Positions 26,308 through 35,412 of a stretch of DNA of 64,000 nucleotides are shown here, piece after piece; within the stretch, counting starts at the first letter, position 1, and the number at the start of each line of letters is the position of its first letter. The notes under the pieces were generated by a model that was not told where the DNA came from, did not search any database, and was given only the letters and a program-made list of their open reading frames with translations. Source of the stretch: Cobetia sp. cqz5-12. Lineage in GTDB: Bacteria > Pseudomonadota > Gammaproteobacteria > Pseudomonadales > Halomonadaceae. Made by a program: the position numbers and the translations under genes. The DNA lies in the NCBI RefSeq assembly GCF_016495405.1, contig NZ_CP044522.1, positions 1,612,001-1,676,000 on the forward strand. Direction: 5' to 3'.

Positions 26308-27348
26308 ATGAGTGATGCAACACAGGAAGAGGCAGGAATGGACGTCAATCTCGATCGGGCAGCGCTCAAGGCGCTATGTCACAAGGTGCTGAGCCATCAT
26401 GGCTTCAGTGAGCCACATGTCGATGCCATGAGTGACGCGCTGCTGGCTGGGGAAATGGATGGCTGTCGATCCCATGGGCTCTATCGCCTGATGGGGTTCG
26501 TCGCGACACTGAACAATGGCGGTGTGGTGCCGGACGCCGTGCCGGTCGTAGAGGATACGGCGCCCTCCATCGTCAAGGTGGATGCCAAGGGGGGCTTCTC
26601 CTCGCTGGCCTTCCAGCAGGGCGTGCCTGAGCTGGTCAACAAGGCGAAGACCAACGGCATTGCCATCCTGGCCATCAATCATTGCGTGCATGGCACGGCA
26701 TTGTGGGTCGAGATCGAGCGGCTGACCCGAGAAGGGCTGGTAGCCATCGCCTGCAACCCGACCCAGTCGTACATGGCGCCGTATGGAGGCAGTCAGCCGC
26801 TGCTGGGGACCAACCCCATCGCCTTCGGCTGGCCGCGCGAAAACGGGAACCCGTACGTGTTCGACTTCGCGACCAGCGCCATCGCGCGCGGCGATATTGA
26901 GCTGCATCGTCGTCAGGGGGACGAGATCCCGCTGGGCTGGGGAGTCGATCGAGAGGGCACGCCGTCAAAGGACCCTGCCGAAGTACTGGATCATGGGGCG
27001 ATGCTGCCCTTCGGTGACCACAAGGGCTCTGCGCTGGCGATCATGATCGAGTTGATTGCAGGGCCGCTGATCGGTGACATGCTGAGTATCGAGTCCAGCG
27101 AGCACGATCAAGGCAAAGGTAGCCTGCCGTATCATGGTGAGCTGATCATCGCGATGGACCCGGCACGCCTGACGGGCGGCAGCACTCAGCAGCACATGCT
27201 GCGCTCTGAAAGGCTGTTTGAGCTGGTCAAGCAGCAGGGGGCACGTCTTTCCTCCGAGCGCCGCTTCAAGGCTCGCCAGGTACATCAAGAAGAGGGCGTC
27301 ACGCTGTCGAGAGCCTTGTATGAGGATATTCTCAAGCTGACATCGTGA
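26308..27348 (+). CDS. LDH2-family reductase, possibly delta1-pyrroline/piperideine-2-carboxylate reductase
   Basis: A 346-residue NAD(P)H-dependent oxidoreductase of the malate/L-lactate dehydrogenase type 2 family. The conserved active-site segment is DGCRSHGLYR with His56; the cofactor part includes GTNPIAFGWPR and the later GDHKGSALAIMIE. The pattern is closest to the DpkA/LhpI-type enzymes that reduce cyclic imino acids from hydroxyproline or D-lysine/proline catabolism, but malate, ureidoglycolate and sulfolactate dehydrogenases share the fold. GGAAAGGA lies upstream of the ATG. Being last in the TRAP operon, it probably acts on the imported solute or a product of it. Confidence 0.78.
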   Translation: MSDATQEEAGMDVNLDRAALKALCHKVLSHHGFSEPHVDAMSDALLAGEMDGCRSHGLYRLMGFVATLNNGGVVPDAVPVVEDTAPSIVKVDAKGGFSSLAFQQGVPELVNKAKTNGIAILAINHCVHGTALWVEIERLTREGLVAIACNPTQSYMAPYGGSQPLLGTNPIAFGWPRENGNPYVFDFATSAIARGDIELHRRQGDEIPLGWGVDREGTPSKDPAEVLDHGAMLPFGDHKGSALAIMIELIAGPLIGDMLSIESSEHDQGKGSLPYHGELIIAMDPARLTGGSTQQHMLRSERLFELVKQQGARLSSERRFKARQVHQEEGVTLSRALYEDILKLTS

Positions 27349-27436
27349 ACGCCCATGGCGGCCAGACAGTGGAGCGATCGCTACAAAAGCCCACTGAAGG
27401 AAGTCTCGACGCATGACGTCGTGACGGAAGAAAACA

Positions 27437-27465
27437 GAACGGTCGCCCTCGGGCGGCCGTTCTTG
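27437..27465 (+). terminator. Probable terminator of the TRAP operon
   Basis: GAACGGTCGCC pairs with GGCGGCCGTTC (one G-U pair), loop CTCG, then TTGCC; the T-run is short. The remaining bases between 27349 and 27664 hold no gene. Confidence 0.65.
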
Positions 27466-27664
27466 CCTCCAAGGGGCTGCCGTCGGCGCTGTCGTTGGCG
27501 CTGTCAGGCATTACACCTGCTGATACTGAGTGTCCATCCAGTTCTGCCTGATTATGCGCACCAGCGGTCGAGCGAACTTTTCAGCAAATGCGTGGATGCT
27601 GATAGCGTAAGGCGTGCCGGGAGGCATTGGCGCTCCCTTGATGGCCATTGGAAGAGGGCAGGAC

Positions 27665-28759
27665 ATGACGCTTGAGACGAGTTCGCGGTTTCGGGGGTGC
27701 TTGTTGGGCGGCGCGACGGGGGATGCGCTGGGCGCGGCAGTCGAATTCCTGTCATTCGAGGAGATCCAGGCACGTTTTGGAAGTGATGGCATACGTGACT
27801 ATGCCCCGGCCTACGGTGGGCTGGGGCGGATTACCGATGATACGCAGATGACGCTGTTTACCGCCGAGGGGCTGTTGCGCAGTCATGTGCGTGGCTGTCT
27901 GAGAGGCATCACGACGCAAAGTGGCTTGGTCAGCAGCGCCTACGAGCGCTGGCTTTACACCCAGGGCGAACGCTCGCGGCAGGAGACCGAGCAGGAATGG
28001 TTGGACAGTGGCTGGCTGATCAAGCAACGCGAGCTCCATTCGCGGCGCGCCCCGGGCATGACATGCCTGTCAGCGCTCAAGCAGATGCGTGCCTACGGTG
28101 ACAGGGCGCAGAACGACAGCAAGGGCTGTGGTGGGGTGATGCGTGTGGCACCTGTCGGCTTGTTCGCGCATGCGATGGGAGCCTCCCATGAGATGTGCTT
28201 CGCACTCGGGGAAGAGGTCTGTGCGCTGACCCATGGTCACGTGACCGGTCAGCAGACGGGCGGCGTGCTGGCGGTGATGATCCAGTGCCTGGTGGCGGGT
28301 GACTCGATGGCACAGGCACTTGCGCACGCCATGCGCATTCTGGAGCGCAAATCAGGCTGCGAAGAGACCATGCAGGCCCTGAAGCAAGCCCGCGAGCTTG
28401 CCGAGTCCGACACTGCGCCGCAGGTGGCTGTCGTGATGCTGGGGTTGGGATGGATCGCGGAAGAGGCCCTGGCGATGTCCGTGTATTGCGCACTCACCGC
28501 GCGGGATTTCCGCTCCGCTATCCAGATCGCGGTCAATCATGATGGGGATTCGGATTCCACGGGCGCCATCACGGGTAACCTGCTCGGGGCGCAATGGGGA
28601 GAAGAGGCGATACCCACCGATTGGCTGGCGCCGCTTGAACTGCGAGATGTCATCGGCGAGATAGCGCAGGACCTGCACGATTGCCCTCGCTGGGAGCTCT
28701 ACACCGATGGCGGCGGCAAGGATGAGCGGTGGGTCTGGGAGAAATACCCGGGGTATTGA
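27665..28759 (+). CDS. ADP-ribosylglycohydrolase family protein
   Basis: A 364-residue member of the DraG/ARH family, which removes ADP-ribose from proteins or small molecules using two magnesium ions. Metal-binding motifs are present: GDALGAAVEF near residue 20, T57-D58-D59 in ITDDTQMTLFT, and the C-terminal NHDGDSDSTGAITGN. The ATG at 27665 has GGGCAGGA upstream; the longer frame is not needed. There are no nitrogenase genes here, so the DraG target does not apply. The substrate is unknown. It is a single-gene unit closed by a strong terminator. Confidence 0.85.
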   Translation: MTLETSSRFRGCLLGGATGDALGAAVEFLSFEEIQARFGSDGIRDYAPAYGGLGRITDDTQMTLFTAEGLLRSHVRGCLRGITTQSGLVSSAYERWLYTQGERSRQETEQEWLDSGWLIKQRELHSRRAPGMTCLSALKQMRAYGDRAQNDSKGCGGVMRVAPVGLFAHAMGASHEMCFALGEEVCALTHGHVTGQQTGGVLAVMIQCLVAGDSMAQALAHAMRILERKSGCEETMQALKQARELAESDTAPQVAVVMLGLGWIAEEALAMSVYCALTARDFRSAIQIAVNHDGDSDSTGAITGNLLGAQWGEEAIPTDWLAPLELRDVIGEIAQDLHDCPRWELYTDGGGKDERWVWEKYPGY

Positions 28760-28778
28760 GTCGCAGTGCAGCCACATG

Positions 28779-28816
28779 AAAAACGCGGAGCCATCTTCCA
28801 ATGGCTCCGCGTTTTC
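28779..28816 (+). terminator. Strong terminator after the ADP-ribosylglycohydrolase gene
   Basis: AAAAACGCGGAGCCAT and ATGGCTCCGCGTTTT form a 15-bp stem with loop CTTCCA. Confidence 0.92.
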
Positions 28817-29594
28817 GTATCTGGACAACAATTTTCATCGCCCGTCGCGATGAAGGGGAACGCATAGGTGCAGAGAGCGCTTGAAACAGGTGACTTGAGA
28901 GGGCGCTCACGGGTTTCGTAAGCGGTTGATAATACTATGCTTATTACCAAAGTCGTAGATGAGTGTCTGTCCAGCTGGTCAGGCGAGTGACGCATTGGTT
29001 CGTGATTGGAATCAATGCTGTTCCAGTGGAGGGATATCTCGCGTGGCGGGTTTCGTCCACAATGCGCTCATTCCACATTGCACGAAACGGCAGTCTGGAT
29101 CGGGTCGATGGCTGGCGCCTGTCAAGACGCCTTCCACTTTTTTGAAGATGGCATGCATCCAACCCGTTGGCGCAAGCGTAAGACTCTACAAGCACAACGG
29201 TGAGGGTTTCAGCAGGGTAGAAAGACATACTGCTGACGAATGCCTTCCTCATGATCGCGACCAAAGTTGAAGTGCTAGGCAGCGGTACCGGAGCAGACCT
29301 GAGTGACTGATCGACATTCGATCACTGGCGACATGCACCTTCATGGTTGTACAGAAGTGATGCAAAAAGCTTGCAAGGGTTTTGCGTGGTGAGGGTTCTC
29401 ATCACTTGCGTGTACCGAGGCAATGACAAGGCATCTCAATCTGGTTCTTTGATGGAAACAGTGAGCTGCCAGCAACACGGCTAGTGTGATAGCGCAATAA
29501 TCATTAGTCTGTTAACAAGTTAGACGGGTGCAGCCGAGACTGCACACGACATCACAAGGGCAACATCGCCCAGGACAAGCAAAGGAAAATCATC
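28817..29594. other. Long intergenic region before the small-protein array
   Basis: No gene is supported in nearly 780 bases. Overlapping frames on both strands around 28950-29270 have no ribosome site or recognisable motif. The lower G+C stretch before 29595 (AATAATCATTAGTCTGTTAAC) is a likely promoter region for the array. Confidence 0.5.
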
Positions 29595-29939
29595 ATGAAA
29601 ACTCTCAACCTCAAGACTCTGATCGCCGCCGCCGCTCTCGCTACCGTGAGCACTGCCTCCTTCGCAGCGGATGACAGCCCGGCCGCACAGCGTGTTCAGC
29701 AGTCCGTCAGCCAGGACGTCGTCGTCGGCACTGCCCAGCAGGCACCGACTGCCCAGGCCACCTTCGCCGATACCGGCATGAGCGTTGCCGCAGGTCGTGT
29801 CGAGACTGCCCTCAATCAGTCCGCCATCGAAGGCAAGGGTGTTGCCACCGTCAGCCGCGAGCAGGCCTTCGACAATGACGCCGGCAAGAGTGTCGCTGCT
29901 ACCCGCGTTCAGCACGCCCTGAGCGACAGCAACGTCTGA
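29595..29939 (+). CDS. Small secreted triple-motif protein, paralogue 1
   Basis: A 114-residue protein of no family I recognise. The signal peptide ends SFA-ADDS. The mature part, about 88 residues, contains three spaced copies of one motif: SPAAQRVQQSVSQDVVVG, MSVAAGRVETALNQSAIEG and KSVAATRVQHALSDSNV. The general form is (S/T)xAAxRVQxx(L/V/I)SxxxxxG. There are no cysteines in the mature part. AGGAAAA lies upstream of the ATG. First of four tandem paralogues with 60-80-base gaps; possibly one transcript. Function unknown. Confidence 0.8.
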   Translation: MKTLNLKTLIAAAALATVSTASFAADDSPAAQRVQQSVSQDVVVGTAQQAPTAQATFADTGMSVAAGRVETALNQSAIEGKGVATVSREQAFDNDAGKSVAATRVQHALSDSNV

Positions 29940-30005
29940 GCCATTCAGCCGTCTTGCCCGGGCACTCACGCCCACTGACCACTTTGTTCATCGAGGAGAT
30001 TCATC

Positions 30006-30344
30006 ATGAAAACCATCAAGACTCTGATCGCCGCCGCCGCTCTCGCTACCGTCAGCACCGCCACCTTCGCCGCGGATGACAGCCCGGCCGCCCAGCGTGT
30101 CCAGCAGTCCATCAGCCAGGACGTAGTCGTCGGCACCGCTCAGTCAGCCGCTACCCAGCAAGCCAGCTTCGCGGAAACCGGCATGAGCGTCGCGGCAGGT
30201 CGCATTCAGCAGTCCATCAGTGCCGATCGCATCCAGGGTCAGTCGCACACCGCGGCCACTGCCAGCCAGGCATTCGATAACGATGCCGGCAAGAGTGTCG
30301 CAGCGACTCGCGTCCAGCACGCCCTGAACGACAGCAACGTCTGA
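30006..30344 (+). CDS. Small secreted triple-motif protein, paralogue 2
   Basis: A 112-residue paralogue, nearly identical to the first in the signal peptide, first motif (SPAAQRVQQSISQDVVVG) and last motif (KSVAATRVQHALNDSNV). The middle copy reads MSVAAGRIQQSISADRIQG, closer to the consensus than in paralogue 1. The ribosome site is in ATCGAGGAGAT, shared with the third gene, so the leader was duplicated as well. Confidence 0.8.
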   Translation: MKTIKTLIAAAALATVSTATFAADDSPAAQRVQQSISQDVVVGTAQSAATQQASFAETGMSVAAGRIQQSISADRIQGQSHTAATASQAFDNDAGKSVAATRVQHALNDSNV

Positions 30345-30413
30345 ACCATCGTCAAGCCTGACCTGGATTGCCGGGTCTGATCATCGCTTTGCCCTTCATC
30401 GAGGAGATACACC

Positions 30414-30752
30414 ATGAACACTCTCAAGACTCTGATCGCCGCTGCCGCACTCGCCACCGTCAGCACCGCGTCCTTCGCCGCCGACGATAGCCCGGCCGCC
30501 AAGCGCGTCCAGCACAACGTCAGTGACAGCGTCATCCATGGCTCTGCCCAGCAAGCTCCGACCGCCCAGGCGACCTTCGCGGAAACCGGCATGAGCACCG
30601 CTGCTGGTCGTTTCCAGGTGGCATCCGGTGACGACGAGATCCGTGGCCATGATCGCTCCATCCATCTGCAGGAATTCGATGTCGCCAATGATTCCGGCGA
30701 TAGCGTTGCCGGCACCCGTGTTCGTCACGCCGTGAGCGACGTCAACGTCTGA
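30414..30752 (+). CDS. Small secreted triple-motif protein, paralogue 3
   Basis: A 112-residue paralogue with the same signal peptide and leader (ATCGAGGAGAT). Its motifs are more diverged: SPAAKRVQHNVSDSVIHG, MSTAAGRFQVASGDDEIRG and DSVAGTRVRHAVSDVNV. The middle copy has lost the hydrophobic residues after RFQ. It has more histidines and acidic residues than the first two. Confidence 0.8.
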   Translation: MNTLKTLIAAAALATVSTASFAADDSPAAKRVQHNVSDSVIHGSAQQAPTAQATFAETGMSTAAGRFQVASGDDEIRGHDRSIHLQEFDVANDSGDSVAGTRVRHAVSDVNV

Positions 30753-30829
30753 GACGTCCGACGTCTGCGTCAGGCGCTTGCAGGCCAGGTGTCTGCACTG
30801 ACATGACCTTTTTCGACAGGAGAACCCCC

Positions 30830-31177
30830 ATGCAATCCCTCAAGTCCCTATTTGCCATTGCCGCATTGTTTGTTGCCGCCACTGGCGTGGCCTCTGCCAA
30901 TGACAGCGAAGCCGATGCCCGCGTCCGTGCCACCCTCAGTGATCGCGTGATCATGGGCCAGGCACAGCCGGTGACTCAGCAAGCCGCGCTGCATCACGTT
31001 GACGCCGTGGAAACCGGCATGAGTGTCGCTGCCAGCCGCGTCCAGAAATCCATCAGCAACGCCGGCATCCAGGGCACCACCCGTGCACTGGCGAGCGATA
31101 CGGCTGATTACGTCAACGACGCTGGCAAGAGCGTCTCTGCTACACGCGTCGAGCATGCCTTGAACGAAAGCGCATGA
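30830..31177 (+). CDS. Small secreted triple-motif protein, paralogue 4
   Basis: A 115-residue, most diverged member. It has a different signal peptide (ending GVASA-NDSE), then EADARVRATLSDRVIMG, MSVAASRVQKSISNAGIQG and KSVSATRVEHALNESA. The ATG at 30830 has CAGGAGA upstream; an ATG at 30803 has none. A hairpin and a terminator follow. Confidence 0.78.
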   Translation: MQSLKSLFAIAALFVAATGVASANDSEADARVRATLSDRVIMGQAQPVTQQAALHHVDAVETGMSVAASRVQKSISNAGIQGTTRALASDTADYVNDAGKSVSATRVEHALNESA

Positions 31178-31271
31178 TCTCTCGTCGGCGGATGAACATC
31201 CTCCGACTCTGCAAGACAGCCAAGGATGCCGATATGCCATCGACTTGCCCCTGTCAGTTGCTGAATGGATC

Positions 31272-31305
31272 CACTGACCATCGTGTCGCGTCATGATGGT
31301 CAGTG
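31272..31305 (+). other. 11-bp stem hairpin after the small-protein array
   Basis: CACTGACCATC and GATGGTCAGTG are exact complements around a 12-base loop. There is no T-run, so it may stabilise the 3' end of the mRNA. Confidence 0.6.
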
Positions 31306-31453
31306 TCCCAGAGAAGAATACGTGAGAGAGAAGAACGCTTGAGCAAGTGTTTTGGCTGAGTGGAAGCCAGTGTGGAAGTGCGCACTCGTCATCAACTGCA
31401 GAGCCCTTGCTCAAACGCTTTCCTGTCCTGAATGTCCTGTCCCGACATTCCCT

Positions 31454-31476
31454 GCCCGCCTTTGGTGGGCTTTTTT
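31454..31476 (+). terminator. Rho-independent terminator downstream of the array
   Basis: GCCCGCC pairs with GGTGGGC (one G-U pair) and is followed by TTTTTT. The rest of 31178-31569 holds no gene. Confidence 0.78.
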
Positions 31477-31569
31477 CGTTGCATGAAGGTAATCAGCAGC
31501 GGAGATCGACAGCAGGGAGAGGCAGCCGGGACAGGCGGGCGGGACAGAATGGTGGGACAGAAAGCCGGG

Positions 31570-33564
31570 TCATGCCGCGACCAGCTTGGCCTCCATCAGG
31601 GTTTGCACATAGGGCGGCAGGTCCCCTGTGGCGAGGCTTGTGATATCTCCCAGATGCTCGGTGCGGCCATTGCGCAGCACCAGTACGCGGTCCGCGAAAT
31701 GACTGACCAGCCCCAGGTCATGGGTGACGAAGACCAGGCTCAGACCGCGCTCACGCTTGAGGCGTTGCAGCAGGCGAATGATGGCGGCCTGAACCGAGAC
31801 ATCCAGTGCCGAGGTGATCTCGTCACACAGCAGGATGTCGGGTTCGGCAGCCAGTGCGCGAGCGATGGCCACGCGTTGCTGCTCGCCCCCCGACAGCTGG
31901 CTGGGCAGACGATCCAGATAGAGCGCAGGCAGGCGCACCTCTTCCAGCAGTGACTGGGCGCGCTGGCGGGCGGCATCGCCCTTGAGATCGAACCAGCGAG
32001 ACAGCACCGGCGCGAGGGATTCGAATACGGTCAGTCGAGGATTCAGTGCCGTACTGGCATGCTGGAAGATGTACTGGACCTTCTGACGCTGCACCGGACG
32101 CCGCTCGGCGACCAACCCCGCCAAGGGCTCCTGACGCAGACTGAGCTTTCCGGAGACAGGGGAGAGCAGGCCGGCCAGCGCCTTGAGGATCGAGGTCTTG
32201 CCGCTGCCGGATTCGCCGATCAAGGCCAGCGTTTCGCCTTGCTGGAGCGTGAATGCCACATCGCTGACGGTGAGCGCCGGCGTTTCACCGCGCAGGCGCG
32301 CCAGCCAGCCGGGCATGCGATAGCACAGGTTCAGCGACTCCACGGCCAGCAGCGGCGCGACGTCCAGCGACGTGGCTGACTGCGAGTCGTTCTTTACGCG
32401 ATCCGCCCGCTCATCGGTCGATGCGTTACTTTCCGCACTTTTCGCACTTTTCGCACTTTCTCCGCTCTCCGCATGCGCTCTGCCCACTGATTCATGACCT
32501 TCCAGCGCATGATGACAAGCGTAGCTGCCTTGCCAGCTCGGCACGCTGTCACGGCACGTCTCACTGGCGCGCGGACAGCGCGGTGCGAAGGCACAGCCCT
32601 TGATGGCGCTTCCCACCAGGGGCGGCGTGCCTTCCAGCGCGGCGTCAGGTCGATAGCACTGACTGCCTGGAGTCGCGGCCAGCAGCGCGTGACCATAGGG
32701 GTGGCGCGGGCCGTCCAGGAAGTCGCGAGTCGCGGCGACCTCCACCAGTTGACCGGCATACATCACCGCGACGCGGTCACACAGGTGAGATACCGCGCCC
32801 AGATCATGACTGACGAAGACGATGCTCATGCCCAGCTCAGCGCGCAGCGAGGCCAACAGCGCCAGAATCTCATTCTGGGTGCTGGCATCCAGGCCGGTGG
32901 TCGGCTCATCCATCACCAGCACACGTGGACGTTGCGCCAGGGCCAGCGCCAGACTGGCGCGTTGCTGCTGTCCGCCGGAGAGCTGGTGCGGATAACGCTG
33001 CATCAGCACTTCGGGGTGAGGGAGGTGGACGCGTCGCAGCCATGCCACGGCCTGCTGTTCGCGTGCCGCCTTGCCTTTCACGCCCTGTGACAACAGCGTC
33101 TCGCACAGCAGACTGCCGAGCGTGAGGTGGGGCGTCATCGCCTTTTCGGCATGCTGAGACACCAGCCCGAGCCTGAGTTCGCCCAGCCAGCGCCCCGGTT
33201 GATGATGAAAGCTCAGCTGGTGGTGCTCGTCGTGAAGAGGGTCATGACTTGTAGAGGCAGTGGCAGAGGTGGAGGCAGTGGCAGAAGTGGAGCCAGAGGC
33301 GGGCGCAGGTAAGGCGACACTCACCTCGCCGGTGCGCACCAGGCTGCCCCGACGCAACAGGCCCAGCATGGCCGTGGCCAAGGTGCTCTTGCCGCTGCCG
33401 GACTCGCCCACCAGGCCCAGAATCTCGCCCTGGCCCAGGCTCAGGTCGATACCGCGCAGTACGGGTCGCCAGGTCTGCTGGCGATCATGAAAGCCGATGT
33501 TGAGATCGCGAACGCGGATCACGGCGTTGTCCGTCATGGCGTCACCTTTGGAGTTCGGAGTCAT
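31570..33564 (-). CDS. Opp/Dpp-type ABC transporter, fused double ATPase
   Basis: A 664-residue protein with two ABC ATPase domains in one chain, the DppD- and DppF-like halves. Half one (about 10-330): Walker [11 protein letters not shown], signature [15 protein letters not shown], Walker [15 protein letters not shown] and the C-terminal Cys cluster region. Half two (about 395-660): [40 protein letters not shown]. The linker (about 360-390) is a repetitive Ser-Ala-Lys-Glu stretch, and a second repeat of Ser-Ala-Thr lies at about 75-90. The start at 33564 overlaps the permease stop by four bases; 33537 is an alternative. It powers the importer encoded with the TMAEP genes. Confidence 0.87.
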   Translation of the reverse strand: MTPNSKGDAMTDNAVIRVRDLNIGFHDRQQTWRPVLRGIDLSLGQGEILGLVGESGSGKSTLATAMLGLLRRGSLVRTGEVSVALPAPASGSTSATASTSATASTSHDPLHDEHHQLSFHHQPGRWLGELRLGLVSQHAEKAMTPHLTLGSLLCETLLSQGVKGKAAREQQAVAWLRRVHLPHPEVLMQRYPHQLSGGQQQRASLALALAQRPRVLVMDEPTTGLDASTQNEILALLASLRAELGMSIVFVSHDLGAVSHLCDRVAVMYAGQLVEVAATRDFLDGPRHPYGHALLAATPGSQCYRPDAALEGTPPLVGSAIKGCAFAPRCPRASETCRDSVPSWQGSYACHHALEGHESVGRAHAESGESAKSAKSAESNASTDERADRVKNDSQSATSLDVAPLLAVESLNLCYRMPGWLARLRGETPALTVSDVAFTLQQGETLALIGESGSGKTSILKALAGLLSPVSGKLSLRQEPLAGLVAERRPVQRQKVQYIFQHASTALNPRLTVFESLAPVLSRWFDLKGDAARQRAQSLLEEVRLPALYLDRLPSQLSGGEQQRVAIARALAAEPDILLCDEITSALDVSVQAAIIRLLQRLKRERGLSLVFVTHDLGLVSHFADRVLVLRNGRTEHLGDITSLATGDLPPYVQTLMEAKLVAA
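32431..32463. repeat. Tandem 9-bp repeat in the ATPase linker
   Basis: CGCACTTTT-type units are repeated three to four times and encode Ser-Ala-Lys repeats in the linker between the two ATPase domains. The change in unit number would keep the frame. Confidence 0.75.
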
Positions 33565-34460
33565 TCGGGGCGCCCCGCACGGTCGATGCCCAGTGTCTTG
33601 GCCAGGGTGTCGGCGACCAGATTGATGGCGATGATCAGGCTGGATAGCGCCACGATCGGCGGCAGCACGGCCCAAGGCGCAAACGACATGAAGCCGCGGC
33701 CATCGGCGACCATCAGCCCCCAGTCCGGGGTCGGCGGGGAGACACCGAAGCCGAGAAATGACAGCGAGCTGAAGGCCAGCAATGCCCAGGACCAGCGCAT
33801 CGCCAGCTCGACGAGGATGGTGTCGAGCACGTTGGGTTTGATCTCGCGCCACAGCAGGCGCAGCAGGCTGTCGCCGCGCAGCCGTGCGGCCTGTATATAG
33901 TCAAGGCACAGCACTTCGCGGCACGCCGTGACCATCACGCGCACCACCGCCACGCCATAGAAGATGCCCAGAGTCAGGATGAAGACCAGCGGGCCGGGGC
34001 CCATCACGCCGATGACCAGCAACAGGAACAGTAGCCAGGGAATCGACAGCAGGGCGTCCACCAGGCGCATGGCGATGTTCTCGACCCGCCCGCCGATGAT
34101 GGCCAACAGCATGCCGCAGGCGCTGCCCCATACCACGGCCAGCACGGCGGCCGGCAGCGAGGTGTAGATGGCCTCGCGGCCCCCGGCCAGGGTACGGCTG
34201 AGGACATCGCGGCCGAGCTGGTCGGTGCCCAGCCAATGTTCGGCACTGGGGGGCAGCAGTGACGCGAGACTGTCACCCGCGGAGATGTCATGGGGCGCCA
34301 GCCAGCGGCCAGCGACGGCCAGCAGCAGGTGCAGGCCGATCAGTACCAGGCCAATTCGGCCCTGGGGGTTGGCCCACAGCAGCGCCAGGGTGTGTTGGCC
34401 CGGCAGGCTGGTCATGGCCAGTCGCGGGCCGCGCACGGTCGTCGAGGAAGAAGCGTTCAT
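33561..34460 (-). CDS. Opp/Dpp-type ABC transporter permease (DppC-like)
   Basis: A 299-residue permease with about six helices. It has the DppC/OppC N-terminal extension and the segment HWLGTDQLGRDVLSRTLAGGR typical of this subunit, followed by the EAA loop (YIQAARLRGDSLLRLLWREI) and LGFGVSPPTPDWGLM. It is encoded between the DppB-like permease (6 bases away) and the fused ATPase (four-base overlap). Confidence 0.9.
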   Translation of the reverse strand: MNASSSTTVRGPRLAMTSLPGQHTLALLWANPQGRIGLVLIGLHLLLAVAGRWLAPHDISAGDSLASLLPPSAEHWLGTDQLGRDVLSRTLAGGREAIYTSLPAAVLAVVWGSACGMLLAIIGGRVENIAMRLVDALLSIPWLLFLLLVIGVMGPGPLVFILTLGIFYGVAVVRVMVTACREVLCLDYIQAARLRGDSLLRLLWREIKPNVLDTILVELAMRWSWALLAFSSLSFLGFGVSPPTPDWGLMVADGRGFMSFAPWAVLPPIVALSSLIIAINLVADTLAKTLGIDRAGRPE

Positions 34461-34466
34461 GAGGAC

Positions 34467-35411
34467 TCAGGCTGTCTTGAGTTTGGGATTGAGCACGATG
34501 ACCAGCATGTCGGCGACCAGATTGCACAGCACATAGGTGACGGAGAGCACCAGTGCGCAGGTCTGCACCACCGGCATGTCGCGGTCATTGATGGCCGAGA
34601 TCATCAGGCGCCCCAGCCCCGGATAGTTGAAGACCTGTTCGACGATCACCACGCCGCCCAGCAGCCAGGCGATGGTCATGGCGGCCAGACTGATGGTCGG
34701 CAGCAGGGCGGCCGGCGCCAGATGACGGATCACCAGACGCCAGCGCGGCAGCTGGCGGATACGCGCCATGTTCATGAAGTCGCTGTCCATCACGCTGATG
34801 GTGTTGGAGCGGGTCATGCGCATCATGTGTGCCATGGCCACCAGCGCCAGCGTGATGGCGGGCAGCCAGACACCGGGCAGCAGGTTCCATAGACTCTCGT
34901 TGGCACCGGCCACGGTGATGGCAGGAAACCACGGCAGCCAGATGGCGAAGGCCAGGGTCAGCAGGGTGGCGCTGATGAATTCCGGCACCGTCATGGCGAT
35001 CAGCACCAGGCTGGAGAGGCTGGAGTCGATCCAGCTGTCGCGCTTGAGCGCCGCGATCAGCCCCAGCAGGATGGCCAGCGGAATGGCCATCACGGTCGCG
35101 ATGCCGCCCAGTAGCAAGGTATTGGCTAGACGCGGCATCAAGGTATCACTGACGGGTGCACGACTTGTCAGCGAGGTGCCGAAATCACCACTCAGCAACT
35201 GCCCCCACCAGCTGACGAAGCGTGTCGCCACCGGCGTGTCCAAGCCAAGCTCGGCACGACACTGGGCGAGATTGATTGGGGTCATGCTGCGTCCCAGGTA
35301 GTTGACGCAGAAGTCGCCGGGCAGCATCTCGATCACCCAGAACACCACGCAGGCCACGACGATTAGCGTGAAGCCGCCATACAGACAGCGCTGCAACAGC
35401 ATTGCCCACAT
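34467..35411 (-). CDS. Opp/Dpp-type ABC transporter permease (DppB-like)
   Basis: A 314-residue permease with about six helices. The start at 35411 has the very strong ribosome site AGGAGGTGG 6 bases upstream and lies one base after the stop of the preceding gene; the longer frame upstream is antisense noise. Family features: VIEMLPGDF in the first periplasmic region, QCRAELGLDTPVATRFVSWWGQLLSGDFG-type segment, and an EAA-like loop (FMNMARIRQLPRWRLVIRHL). Confidence 0.9.
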   Translation of the reverse strand: MWAMLLQRCLYGGFTLIVVACVVFWVIEMLPGDFCVNYLGRSMTPINLAQCRAELGLDTPVATRFVSWWGQLLSGDFGTSLTSRAPVSDTLMPRLANTLLLGGIATVMAIPLAILLGLIAALKRDSWIDSSLSSLVLIAMTVPEFISATLLTLAFAIWLPWFPAITVAGANESLWNLLPGVWLPAITLALVAMAHMMRMTRSNTISVMDSDFMNMARIRQLPRWRLVIRHLAPAALLPTISLAAMTIAWLLGGVVIVEQVFNYPGLGRLMISAINDRDMPVVQTCALVLSVTYVLCNLVADMLVIVLNPKLKTA

Positions 35412-35412
35412 C

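Noticed and set aside
27665..28759. DraG nitrogenase reactivation enzyme
   Set aside because: No nitrogenase or DraT gene is present; only the family assignment is supported.
29595..31177. Repeated DNA at 29.6-31.2 kb as a CRISPR array or transposon
   Set aside because: The repeats are whole coding genes with signal peptides and ribosome sites; there are no short direct repeats with unique spacers.
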